Shown one piece after another: positions 7,748-16,543 of a DNA stretch of 64,000 nt (the stretch's first letter is position 1; each line of letters opens with the position of its first letter). The translations under genes were made by a program, and so were the position numbers. The notes under the pieces are model-generated. The model made no database searches. It was given only the letters and a program-made list of their open reading frames with translations, and was not told the DNA's origin. The stretch spans positions 1-64,000 of the forward strand of contig JAMPIC010000011.1 in the NCBI GenBank assembly GCA_023663025.1. Reading direction: 5' to 3'. The DNA comes from Prevotella sp. (GTDB lineage Bacteria; Bacillota; Clostridia; Oscillospirales; Ruminococcaceae).

Positions 7748-10221
7748 TGCTGAAAAAGAAAATGCTCCGTGAATTTAAAATGAATTTCGGTCAGTTTTTT
7801 TCCGTGCTTCTGCTGGCTTTTTTGGCAATGGCTCTTTTTATCACCTTTGAGGGGCACGTTTTGTCGCAAAATTCGGCGCGGGAAATTTTTCACGACGAAT
7901 GCAGTTTGTCCGACGTTTGGGTGTACAGCGAGGGCTTTTCCGTGGAAAATCTTGAAGCGGTAAAAAATCTTGATTTTGTGGAAAACGCCCAGCTTCGTAT
8001 GTCGGCGCAGGGCACGGTTCCCGAGTGCGGCGGCGTTCAGGCGGATATTTTTCTCGAGCGGGAAAATGTTGTCAACACTCCCTATCTTTTTTCGGGGGAA
8101 GATTTCGACCCCTCCGATACCGAGGGAATATGGCTTGCAAACGCTTTTGCGGTGCGCAGAAATATAAATGTGGGCGACGATTTTACCGTTGAGTATAACG
8201 GAATTAAATTCACAAAAAAAGTAAAGGGACTTGTTGAAAGCGCGGAATATGAGTACCGACAGGCGGAAAACGACGCCGATATGTTCCTTGAAAATATCGC
8301 GGTTGTTTTTATGTCCTACGACGGTTTCCCGCTTCGGGAGTATGTAAATCACCTTATCGAAACGGGAAAAATCACCGCCAAATCCGTTGCGGAAAATACC
8401 TCTGTCCTCGACGAAACAATTGAAAAACTCGAAGCTAACGGTTTGGATATTTCCGCAATCACGCAGGATATGCTCCTTGAAGCCGTGGGGAAAATTGACG
8501 ATGAAAAACTGGCGAAAATTTTCCCGTACACGCAGATGATAATCCGTACAAAAGACGGCGGCGGACTTTCCCACGAGGACGAAATTGCCGACGCGCTTAA
8601 CGGCGATTTCGCCGCAATGGTGGAAAGGAATTCCGTCCCGGGGCTTGCCCGTCTCGACAGCGAACTTGAACAGCACCAAACGTTTTCCTACGTTTTTGTG
8701 GCGGTTTTTGTGGTGATCGCTGTGCTTGTGATCGCCGTCTCAATGAGCAGAATGGTGGAAAAACAGCGCACCCAAATCGGCACAATGAACGCCTTGGGAA
8801 TGAAAAAATCCAAAATTTTATTTCACTATATGAGCTTCAGCCTAATCGTCTCGGCGGCGGGTTCGGTACTGGGAACGATAGTCGGCGTTGTGTGGCTTTG
8901 CCCCATAATGATGAATATGTTTGCCCAGTGGTACATAGTCCCGGGTCTGCACTCGGTTTTCCACCCGCTGTACGCGGCAATGGTTTTGGTAATTGTTTTC
9001 ATATGCACAATGGCGGCATATTTAAGCTGCCGAAAATTACTCAAAGTAAAACCCGCCGAGGCGTTACGTCCCGCGCCGCCGAAACAGGGCAGAAGATGTA
9101 TTTTTGAAAAGCTTCCTTTTTGGGACAAACTCTCCTTTAACGGTCAGTACAATCTCCGCGATATTTCACGGGCGAAACTCCGCGCCTTTATGGGCGTTCT
9201 CGGCACGGCGGTGGGAATGCTGCTTATGATTTACGGCGTGGGCTGCGGCGAGCTTGTGGACAGTATGAGCGAGCTTACCTTTGAAAAAGTTTTCGCGGCG
9301 GACTGGCAGGTAAATATTTCCCCCGACGCGGATATAAATTCGGTAAATAATTTGTCGGAGGAACTTGGCGGCGAAACCGTTATGACAAGTATGATTGAAG
9401 TCGCGAAAAATAAAAACGCCAATACTTCCGAAAAAAAGAAAGGCACTGTCACCGTAACCGAGGGCAAAGGTCTGTACAATATCCTCGACCTTGACAACGA
9501 AATCACGGAAATTCCCGAGGGCAAAACCGCCATAAGCCGCAAGTTTGCCGAGGAATTGGGTATACAAATCGGCGACACAATTTACTGGCATATTTATTCC
9601 GAAAACGAGTGGCACGAAGCGACCGTGGGACTTATCTACCGAAGCTCGGAAACCCAGGGCATAGCCTATCTCCGCAAGGATTTTGAAGCAACGGGCGCGG
9701 AGTATGTCCCCTCTCTTTTAGTTACAAATAAAAACGCCCTTGACAAAGAAAATCTCGATTTTGTAACCGCCGTCCACAGCAAGGAGGACTTAAAAAACGC
9801 CTACCTCGAAAGTATGGAAGTCATGAACGCAATGCTGATTATGATGATAACATTTTCGGTAATTATGATCGTGGTGGTGCTGTACAATTCGGGCTCGCTT
9901 TCTTTCGGCGAACGGGTCAAAGAATTCGCAACGTTAAAGGTATTGGGCTTGCAGTCCTCGCAGATAAGGCGGCTTCTCAGCGTGCAGAATTTGTGGCTTT
10001 CCGTAATCGGGGTAATTATCGGTATGCCTTTGGGCAATATTTCCCTCAACGCCATGATGAACAGCAACGGCGAGAATTTCGATTACAGCTTGAAAGTTTC
10101 CGTTTCAAATTATATAATTTCGGGAATTATCGTTTTGGCGGTATCGGTGCTTGTGAGCTTTATGTTTTCAAAAAGAATACGCCGCCTCGATATGGTTGAG
10201 GTTCTGAAAGGCGTAGAGTAA
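7747..10221 (+). CDS. ABC transporter permease (FtsX family, two FtsX modules)
   Basis: An 824-residue integral membrane protein: an N-terminal helix (about 15-35), a large extracytoplasmic domain (to about 310), three helices in the first FtsX block (about 315-430), a second long extracytoplasmic domain, and a final FtsX block (about 690-815, with VVVLYNSGSLSFGER and LKVLGLQ). ATG at 7747 is chosen over in-frame GTG 7741 because GGGGGAGG at 7729-7736 spaces correctly and the TAATG overlap couples it to the ATPase gene. The two-FtsX-module layout matches the YknZ/LolC-like superfamily of peptide and lipid exporters. Confidence 0.9.
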   Translation: MLKKKMLREFKMNFGQFFSVLLLAFLAMALFITFEGHVLSQNSAREIFHDECSLSDVWVYSEGFSVENLEAVKNLDFVENAQLRMSAQGTVPECGGVQADIFLERENVVNTPYLFSGEDFDPSDTEGIWLANAFAVRRNINVGDDFTVEYNGIKFTKKVKGLVESAEYEYRQAENDADMFLENIAVVFMSYDGFPLREYVNHLIETGKITAKSVAENTSVLDETIEKLEANGLDISAITQDMLLEAVGKIDDEKLAKIFPYTQMIIRTKDGGGLSHEDEIADALNGDFAAMVERNSVPGLARLDSELEQHQTFSYVFVAVFVVIAVLVIAVSMSRMVEKQRTQIGTMNALGMKKSKILFHYMSFSLIVSAAGSVLGTIVGVVWLCPIMMNMFAQWYIVPGLHSVFHPLYAAMVLVIVFICTMAAYLSCRKLLKVKPAEALRPAPPKQGRRCIFEKLPFWDKLSFNGQYNLRDISRAKLRAFMGVLGTAVGMLLMIYGVGCGELVDSMSELTFEKVFAADWQVNISPDADINSVNNLSEELGGETVMTSMIEVAKNKNANTSEKKKGTVTVTEGKGLYNILDLDNEITEIPEGKTAISRKFAEELGIQIGDTIYWHIYSENEWHEATVGLIYRSSETQGIAYLRKDFEATGAEYVPSLLVTNKNALDKENLDFVTAVHSKEDLKNAYLESMEVMNAMLIMMITFSVIMIVVVLYNSGSLSFGERVKEFATLKVLGLQSSQIRRLLSVQNLWLSVIGVIIGMPLGNISLNAMMNSNGENFDYSLKVSVSNYIISGIIVLAVSVLVSFMFSKRIRRLDMVEVLKGVE

Positions 10222-10413
10222 AAGCCTTGCTGTTTTTATGACGGGAACGCAATATTTGATGTTCTGTAAAATCGCGGCGATATTGAAAAATCAAACCGTG
10301 TAAGCACATTGTTTACAGCAATACTCCTATTTAAGCCTTTCTTCCACGCCGCTGAAACGACAACGCAAAAGTCCACCGTCAAGGCGAGTACACTTGAAAT
10401 CCGCCAATCTTAA

Positions 10414-11115
10414 TTATTTGGTAATTCTTTCAATAAACTCCTCTGTCGTCTCGGTAAATTCCACAGTTACCTCCGCGCCGTTTTCAACGATAAATTCCGT
10501 CAGACCGTATTCCGCGCCGTTGTCCGCCCAGTCATAGGTGTAGCCGAGCCTTGTCCAAGGGTAGCCGCCGTAATAATACGACCAAAGAATATTGCCGTCG
10601 AACCAGGCTTTGAATTCCTCATCGGCGTTTTCACCGAAAGCGTTCGTCATATTTCCGACCGTGGGGTCGCTTTGATATGCAGGACGTTTCACGTTTTCTG
10701 GACTTACCCAAAAACCCGTCACTGTGGAATGTTCCGAATCGGGAGCAAACGCGACAAGCTGTTTCAGCCGCATTTCGGGATCGTCTGATTTACGCAGCTC
10801 GCTGCCGTAAGACGCTATTTCTTTATCGGTAAACGTCCATACATACCCCCACCGAATAGTTACGTTTTCCCCCTCAGGATAGCTGTCGGGATAGTTGTGC
10901 CAAGTCAGCAGCAGTACCTTTCCGTCCTGCCATGCGGTCATTTCGTCGCTTTCGGTCAACGAGACAAGCGGTAAAATTTCGTCCCCGTCGGCGAAAGCCG
11001 CGTCCCGTACCGCCGCTTCATAGAGGGCGTTTAAGTCTTGCTCTTTATTCCGGCAGCCCGATAACGCCGCCAAAATTACAAAAATTCCGAAAATTGCTTT
11101 TATAAATTTTTTCAT
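10414..11115 (-). CDS. Lipoprotein of unknown function
   Basis: A 233-residue protein with a lipoprotein signal: basic MKKFIK, a hydrophobic core and a lipobox LSGC with Cys at position 21. The mature part is acidic and rich in Trp and Tyr (WSYYYGGYPWTRLGYTYDWA near residues 180-200). No family is recognised. It is the last gene of the peptide cluster operon, 4 bases after the RsbW-type kinase gene, with GGAGG well placed before its ATG. Immunity, sensing or an unrelated passenger role are all possible. The 192 bases between it and the exporter operon show no further feature. Confidence 0.7.
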   Translation of the reverse strand: MKKFIKAIFGIFVILAALSGCRNKEQDLNALYEAAVRDAAFADGDEILPLVSLTESDEMTAWQDGKVLLLTWHNYPDSYPEGENVTIRWGYVWTFTDKEIASYGSELRKSDDPEMRLKQLVAFAPDSEHSTVTGFWVSPENVKRPAYQSDPTVGNMTNAFGENADEEFKAWFDGNILWSYYYGGYPWTRLGYTYDWADNGAEYGLTEFIVENGAEVTVEFTETTEEFIERITK

Positions 11116-11119
11116 ACAT

Positions 11120-11533
11120 TTACCTCCGTATATTTTTTCTGATCCGCAGAATATTCTGTCCGTTCTTGTATTCGTAGGAAATACCGTCCATAGTTTTTTT
11201 CACCATATATATGCCCAAGCCGCCGACTTCCCGTTCCTCGGCGGAAAGTGTGACGTCGGGATCGGCTTTGGCAAGCGGGTTATAGGGAATTCCGCTGTCG
11301 ATAAAGGTTATCACTGCCGCAGGGGGATTTTCCGCAGTCTCCACGCGGACGGTTGCCGCGCCTATTTCGGAACTGTAGGCGTAATTCGCGATATTCCCGA
11401 AAAGCTCGTCAATTGCCACATTTACCTGAAGCAGCGTTTTCACAGGGCAGCCGAGCCGCTCCAGCTGCTCATCGACGAACGCTGTCACAGCGGCAATGTT
11501 TTCTGTCACTGCACTGACCGTCAGTTCTTTCAT
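11120..11533 (-). CDS. RsbW-type ATP-binding protein (HATPase_c_2)
   Basis: A 137-residue GHKL-fold protein of the anti-sigma/serine-kinase class. The N-box is VNVAIDELFGNIANYAY, the G1 region ITFIDSGIPYNPL, and the G2 region EREVGGLGIYMVKKTMD. The family phosphorylates a STAS antagonist or sequesters a sigma factor. ATG at 11533 overlaps the stop of the upstream phosphatase gene (ATGA) and has GGAG at the right distance; an upstream in-frame start would add 12 residues with poorer spacing. Together with the STAS protein (25615), the RsbU-type phosphatase and the MATE-HATPase protein it forms a partner-switching set inside one operon. Confidence 0.88.
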   Translation of the reverse strand: MKELTVSAVTENIAAVTAFVDEQLERLGCPVKTLLQVNVAIDELFGNIANYAYSSEIGAATVRVETAENPPAAVITFIDSGIPYNPLAKADPDVTLSAEEREVGGLGIYMVKKTMDGISYEYKNGQNILRIRKNIRR

Positions 11534-13146
11534 TCCAGCTCCTCCAATCTTGCCTTGTATTCCAGACAAAGCATTGTAATGTCGTCAAACTGCGGCGCTT
11601 CGCCCGCAAAGCGGTCTATATCGTCCTTGATTTTCGGCAGCAGCGCGGAGGGCGGCAGCTCCGAATTTTCTCCGAGGACTGCCGTTAACCGTTCCATTCC
11701 GTACAATTCGTTATCACTGTTCGTCGCTTCGGTAACGCCGTCGGTGTACTGGAATATTTTGTCGCCCGGCTCCAGCCGGGTTTCTCCGCATTTGTAGCGC
11801 ATTCCCTCCAATCCAGCGAGCACAAATCCCGCGCGTACTTTATAAGGCTCGAATTTGCCGCCATTTTTGCGGATAAAAGGTATTTCGTGCCCCGCGTTCA
11901 CAAAGCGGAATTCGCCGCTCGTCAGGTCGAGAACTCCCTCAAAAGCGGTTATGAACAAGCCCTCGCTGTTGCTTTCGCAAAGCAGCTCGTTCACCTCCGT
12001 GAATACCTCGCCGAGGTCTTTTCCGGGCTGAGTGTGATCCTTTATCAGCGTTTTGCCGATTACCATAAAAAGCGCCGCGGGAACTCCCTTTCCCGAAACG
12101 TCCGCCATTACGACCGCAAGATGACGTTCGTCCACCATAAAGAAATCGTAAAAGTCGCCGCCCACCTCTTTCGCGGGGTTCATCGCCGCGTAAATGTCAA
12201 ATTCCTCCCGTTCGGGAAACGCGGGAAAGATACTCGGAAGCATATTCGCCTGAATACGCGCGGCAACCGAAAGCTCGGTGTTCACCCGTTCCTTTTCGGC
12301 GGTTACGGCGGTGAGATTTTGCGTATATTCCACAATATCCCTTTCCATTTTTTCCACCGCGCGGGCGAGTATCCCTATCTCGTCCTTCTGCCTTATTTTA
12401 AGCAGTATTTCAGACGAGGTATTGTCGTCGGCGAAACGTTCAGCCTCGTTCGTTACGGTGATTATGGGCGTTATCACGCCGCGCCGCAGAATAAGCGTAT
12501 ATACGGCGATAAACAAAGCGATAGCCGTCAGCGTCCACAAAATAACGTGCAGGACATATGTGTTCCGCGCGTCCTCAAGGCGGGTCATGGGCTTTTCAAC
12601 ACAAAGCATGGCGATAATTTCGCCGTCCGAGTTTTTTACATCAATTGCCGCGGTGGTATGCGCCCCCGATTCCTTTGAATAGGAATACAGATATTTTTCG
12701 GCGCGCCCGCCCTCCGTCATAATTTTTATTACGTTTTCGGTATATTTTTCGTCAAGATCGGAGGCGGTGTAACCGAGAGGATAGCGGCTGAAACCCGTGT
12801 CCGAATTGACCGTATCGTAAATGTATGTGAGAGTTTTGTAATCATCGCTAACCCTTGCCACATATATAAACGTGACCGCCGCCGCGTCGGTCAGCGCGTC
12901 CAGTCTTGAAAGAATATTCCGGTATTCCTCATCGGGCTGACCCGTTTCAAGATACTGCCCGAATTTGTCGGGATTTAAGTATGTCCGCGCCGTTTCCGCG
13001 ATCTCGTATGCCGAGTCGTTATACTGCCGTTCAAGCACCGAGGTAAACTCAATATAGCCTACCGTGCCGCACACCGCGCCCAGCAGCAGTCCGAAAAGAA
13101 TTACTCCTGCCGTAAGCTTTCCCGCTATTCCGTTGAGCTTGTGCAT
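11530..13146 (-). CDS. RsbU/SpoIIE-type membrane PP2C phosphatase with HAMP
   Basis: A 538-residue sensor phosphatase. It has TM1 (about 12-30), an extracytoplasmic sensor domain (about 35-185, Cache-like), TM2 (about 187-210), a HAMP segment (NEAERFADDN...), a coiled coil (LTAVTAEKERVNTELSVAAR) and a SpoIIE-type PP2C domain. Metal-site motifs include AKEVGGDFYDFF, VMADVSGKGVPAALFM and YTDGVTEA. RsbU-like enzymes dephosphorylate a STAS antagonist in response to a signal. ATG at 13146 follows GGGAGG. The gene overlaps the GH3 gene end by 22 bases and the kinase start by 4, so these are translationally coupled. Confidence 0.92.
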   Translation of the reverse strand: MHKLNGIAGKLTAGVILFGLLLGAVCGTVGYIEFTSVLERQYNDSAYEIAETARTYLNPDKFGQYLETGQPDEEYRNILSRLDALTDAAAVTFIYVARVSDDYKTLTYIYDTVNSDTGFSRYPLGYTASDLDEKYTENVIKIMTEGGRAEKYLYSYSKESGAHTTAAIDVKNSDGEIIAMLCVEKPMTRLEDARNTYVLHVILWTLTAIALFIAVYTLILRRGVITPIITVTNEAERFADDNTSSEILLKIRQKDEIGILARAVEKMERDIVEYTQNLTAVTAEKERVNTELSVAARIQANMLPSIFPAFPEREEFDIYAAMNPAKEVGGDFYDFFMVDERHLAVVMADVSGKGVPAALFMVIGKTLIKDHTQPGKDLGEVFTEVNELLCESNSEGLFITAFEGVLDLTSGEFRFVNAGHEIPFIRKNGGKFEPYKVRAGFVLAGLEGMRYKCGETRLEPGDKIFQYTDGVTEATNSDNELYGMERLTAVLGENSELPPSALLPKIKDDIDRFAGEAPQFDDITMLCLEYKARLEELE

Positions 13147-14801
13147 ACAGTTCCCTCCCTTTTAACAGTACGCGCCGCAAAAAATCTTTTCTTTTCCTCA
13201 GTGTTCAGAAAATGCGGCATTTTGAGCTGCGCTGTTGGCTTTCCGCTTTCGGCAAGCGCCCGCTCGTAGCTTTTAAAGCTGCCGTCTTTGAGATACTCAA
13301 TATGCAGCGGCTCGATCTCCCGCATATGCAGACACGACTTATATTCGGGATTTGCCTCGCACATACACCTTTCAAACAGCTCGTCGCCGCAGCGGGGAAT
13401 TTTTTCACATTCCATATAAAACAAATATCTCGGCGCAATTCCCGAAAAATCCTCCCGTACGCAGTATCCTCTGACCCCGGTTTGCGAAAGCTCCGCAAAC
13501 CGCTTTATTGCCGTATCAAACTGCTGCTGATTGCTTTTCTCCCCCGCGATATTTATTATCTGATTACGGCGGCAGCAGAATTTTACGATCGGCGTTTTTT
13601 CGTATGTTCCCACAATTTCCACAACGTCGCCGAGTCGGTAACGGTACAGCCCCGAACGGTTTGTAACCGCAAGCTCGTATTTTTCACCGATTTTCACCTC
13701 GTCCATAAGAAGCGGAGCATTATCTCCGTCCATGGGAATAAACTCAAAGAAAACCGATTCGGGCAGAAGCATATATCTGTCCGTCAAGCCGACGTTTTCC
13801 GCCAGCCCGAAAACTCCCTCCGAAGCGGCATAGACGAAATAATGAACAGGAATACCGTCCGCGTAGCCGCGCATTTTTTCGGTGTAATAAAAAAAGCTGT
13901 CACCGCCTATGGCAAGTATGTATTTCATTTTTTCCCAGATTTTTTTGATGACGCCCTTATGCAAATTCTCACGGGGAATACTCCGAAGCTCCCGCGCGCG
14001 TTCGGGATCGGGCGGCAGCCTTTCGGAAATATATTTCTTTTGTTTTTCCGGAATGTCCGCGCTTACCGTACCGTATTCCATATCGTCCAGCAAGCTTTCC
14101 CAATTGCGGAGAATGTACTCGATCATTCCCGCAGCGCGGTTGATAAAAACGCCGTGTATCGTCGTCAGATCACGCTCCGCAAGCGCGAAACGCACCTTGA
14201 TATACAGCCGCTCCTCCAGCGTTTCGGGAAACAGTATCTCCTTCGGAACGCAGTAATCGGACGCGTCGAATTTCCCGTTTTCGTCAAGCCATTGATAAAC
14301 GCAGCTTGAACGTATTCCTTTCATTCTGCCGTCCGCCATATATGTTTTTGCAAATTCGCCTATTTGAAATATTTTCCCGAAAATTTCCTTTTCGCTTAAT
14401 TCTTTGTAATAATTCCGTATCTGCCCGAAAACCGCGCCGTACATAAAAGTGTAATGCGCCTCAAGGTCGTATTCCGTCAGCGGAATATATTTTTCATCAC
14501 CAACCGTTCCCGAGCTTATACAGAAAAAAACTGCGTCGCGGGCGGTCAGAATATTTTTTTCTCCGCCGATGATACGTTCAATGCTGCGGGCATAATCCTC
14601 ATAGCTTGAGAGAGGCACTTTATTTTGGTACTCCCTCACGGAATTTATCCGCGCGAAACCGTACCGCCTGCCGAATTCCGTACCGCTGTTTTCTTTCAGC
14701 CGGTCAAGAAGAAATTTTGTCTGCGCCGAACCTGCGTTTTTCGCGGATTTTTCAAGGCGTTCAAGCGATTCGCGCCCGAGACGCTCATAATCTGTTTTCA
14801 T
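13125..14801 (-). CDS. GH3-family acyl acid-amido synthetase homologue
   Basis: A 558-residue adenylate-forming protein of the GH3 superfamily. Signature motifs are in order: SSGTVG at residues 96-101 (P-loop-like phosphate motif), YAASEG at 324-329 (aromatic plus SEG) and YRYRLGD at 386-392. Plant GH3 enzymes conjugate acyl acids such as jasmonate or auxin to amino acids by adenylation. Bacterial members have few known substrates. The length is normal. ATGA overlap with the MATE-HATPase gene upstream ties it into the operon. In this cluster it could activate an acyl group for a peptide or for an amino acid released from it; that role is inference. Confidence 0.88.
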   Translation of the reverse strand: MKTDYERLGRESLERLEKSAKNAGSAQTKFLLDRLKENSGTEFGRRYGFARINSVREYQNKVPLSSYEDYARSIERIIGGEKNILTARDAVFFCISSGTVGDEKYIPLTEYDLEAHYTFMYGAVFGQIRNYYKELSEKEIFGKIFQIGEFAKTYMADGRMKGIRSSCVYQWLDENGKFDASDYCVPKEILFPETLEERLYIKVRFALAERDLTTIHGVFINRAAGMIEYILRNWESLLDDMEYGTVSADIPEKQKKYISERLPPDPERARELRSIPRENLHKGVIKKIWEKMKYILAIGGDSFFYYTEKMRGYADGIPVHYFVYAASEGVFGLAENVGLTDRYMLLPESVFFEFIPMDGDNAPLLMDEVKIGEKYELAVTNRSGLYRYRLGDVVEIVGTYEKTPIVKFCCRRNQIINIAGEKSNQQQFDTAIKRFAELSQTGVRGYCVREDFSGIAPRYLFYMECEKIPRCGDELFERCMCEANPEYKSCLHMREIEPLHIEYLKDGSFKSYERALAESGKPTAQLKMPHFLNTEEKKRFFAARTVKREGTVCTSSTE

Positions 14802-16528
14802 TGTGCGCTCCCCTCAATAAAAATTTGCACGGTGTTTGTGCCGAATGTGCGCCGGTACAGGGTCTGTTCGCATATGCTTTCAATCAGACGAATACCCATA
14901 TACTCCTCGTCGCCCTCCGAATAGGCAAGCGGGTTGAACTCCTCGCCGCCGCAGCGTATTCTGATACCGATCGTTCCGTTCAGCGAATACACGCGCAGGT
15001 CAAACTCGGCGGAGCTTTCGTTTTTCTCGGCTATAAGCGTCATTATTTCCTCCATAGCGAGGCTTATGCGCATTGTCTGCTTCGGGGACATTCCGTTTTT
15101 GCCGCAGAAATCGGTTATCCTTCCGCTTGCATCGCAAATGCTTTCCGCATCGCCGTTCACCGAAAAGTTTATAACATTCCCGCTCTCTTCAAGGGCGTTA
15201 TCCGTCAGCAAAAAACGCGACAGCTTCGGATTTCTTTTGTGCGCAATTCCCGAACAGACGAACCAGACCGCCAGCGTGAATATTTCCCCGAAAAACAAAA
15301 ACAGCCACGGACTTTGCCCGAAATAAAGCAGCGCGAAAAGGCTCGCGCAGGATATTGCGAACACGCGCATAAAAATTATCCCGACCGCAGGAAACACCCT
15401 GCCGGAAACATTGTAATATCCCGACAGAACGCAGTTTACCAACGCGGGTATCATTCCCAATGACAGGCAAATAAACGCAAACCGCAGCGAAATATCCAGC
15501 CCGTACGCCGCCCCGACCAAATCCGCGCCGAGAATAATTACCGCCGAAAAAATAAGCGCACAGGGTATGCCGCTTTTTAGCTGTCTCGCCATTAAAAGCC
15601 GCGTGCTTTCGTTGTCGCGTTCGCCGTTATATATTCCCAGCATTGCCGACGCCGCTTGGGGGACGCCGCTCGTTACGCTTTCGCCGAACGCCGCTATGCA
15701 GTTCACCGCCGTAAACGCCGCCACGGTTCCGCTGCCGCAGTACCGCAGCAGCAGCGCGTTTATCACCGATACGCGCAGCGTCTGGAACAGATTGTTCGCC
15801 GCCGACGGGCTGCCCGCTTTTGCAATATCCGAAAATTTTATGTCATCACATTTAACGCGAAACCCGAACGGGAAACCGCTCCTTTTATCGCACAGCCTTG
15901 CAAATCCGAGAACGCAAGCCGCCGCGGTCGATAATACGCTCGCCAGTGCCGCGCCGAGTATTCCCATATCCAGCGCGTACAGGAAAATCACGTCCAGAAC
16001 GACGTTTCCCGCTCCCATTATTAGCATCATCAGCGTGACCTGTCCGTTTCGTCCGTCCAGCCGCAAAAACCAGAACGGTATATAAATCAGTATCTTCGGC
16101 AGCGCTCCCGCCAGCGTTACTCCCGCGTATTCCGCAACAAGCGGCGTTACACTTCGGTCGGAGCATAAAAGCAGCGACAGCGGCTCTAAAAAAATCAGTC
16201 CTGTTGCCGCAATAAAAACCGAAACCGCCGTACACCAAAAAATTGACATTTGATATAGCCTTTGAGCAGTTTCCGTTCGATTTTTCCCGATAGCGTCCGA
16301 CGCGCAGACAGCCGTTCCCGACACGATAAACGAGCCTGCGATACACAGTACCAAATACACGGGCAGACTGAAATTTACAGCTGCCAGCGCATCCGTGCCG
16401 AGCCGCTGCCCCACCAGAATGCCGTCGGCGAGTATGTTTATATTGCCGCTGAGCACCGACAGCACACAGGGAAGCAGCGCCTTGTTATACGCCTTTTTCA
16501 GAAAGCGTTCGTTTTGTTTAAGTTCCAA
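14798..16528 (-). CDS. MATE-family transporter fused to an RsbW-like HATPase domain
   Basis: A 576-residue two-part protein. Residues about 10-440 form a 12-helix MATE/NorM-type exporter (LADGILVGQRLGTDALAAVN near the N-terminus is typical). Residues about 455-576 form a GHKL ATPase domain: ISLAMEEIMTLIAEK (N-box), RCGGEEFNPL, and EEYMGIRLIESICEQ (G-box, without the double glycine). The start is a TTG at 16528 preceded by GGAGAAAAGGC. No ATG exists upstream in frame, and a later start would lose the first helix. It begins 15 bases after the radical SAM stop and overlaps the GH3 start by 4. Confidence 0.88.
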   Translation of the reverse strand: MELKQNERFLKKAYNKALLPCVLSVLSGNINILADGILVGQRLGTDALAAVNFSLPVYLVLCIAGSFIVSGTAVCASDAIGKNRTETAQRLYQMSIFWCTAVSVFIAATGLIFLEPLSLLLCSDRSVTPLVAEYAGVTLAGALPKILIYIPFWFLRLDGRNGQVTLMMLIMGAGNVVLDVIFLYALDMGILGAALASVLSTAAACVLGFARLCDKRSGFPFGFRVKCDDIKFSDIAKAGSPSAANNLFQTLRVSVINALLLRYCGSGTVAAFTAVNCIAAFGESVTSGVPQAASAMLGIYNGERDNESTRLLMARQLKSGIPCALIFSAVIILGADLVGAAYGLDISLRFAFICLSLGMIPALVNCVLSGYYNVSGRVFPAVGIIFMRVFAISCASLFALLYFGQSPWLFLFFGEIFTLAVWFVCSGIAHKRNPKLSRFLLTDNALEESGNVINFSVNGDAESICDASGRITDFCGKNGMSPKQTMRISLAMEEIMTLIAEKNESSAEFDLRVYSLNGTIGIRIRCGGEEFNPLAYSEGDEEYMGIRLIESICEQTLYRRTFGTNTVQIFIEGSAQ

Positions 16529-16543
16529 AGCCTTTTCTCCGTA

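Noticed and set aside
7324..8679. 451-codon open frame opposite the ABC exporter genes
   Set aside because: It spans the junction of two well-supported genes on the other strand and shows no protein-like motifs.
7049..10221. BceAB partner of the BceRS-type pair at 45403-47098
   Set aside because: The permease has a two-module MacB/YknZ-like layout with large outer domains and lies about 36 kb away under a different operator.
13212..14309. 365-codon open frame opposite the GH3 gene
   Set aside because: Shadow frame; the GH3 motifs prove that the minus strand is coding.
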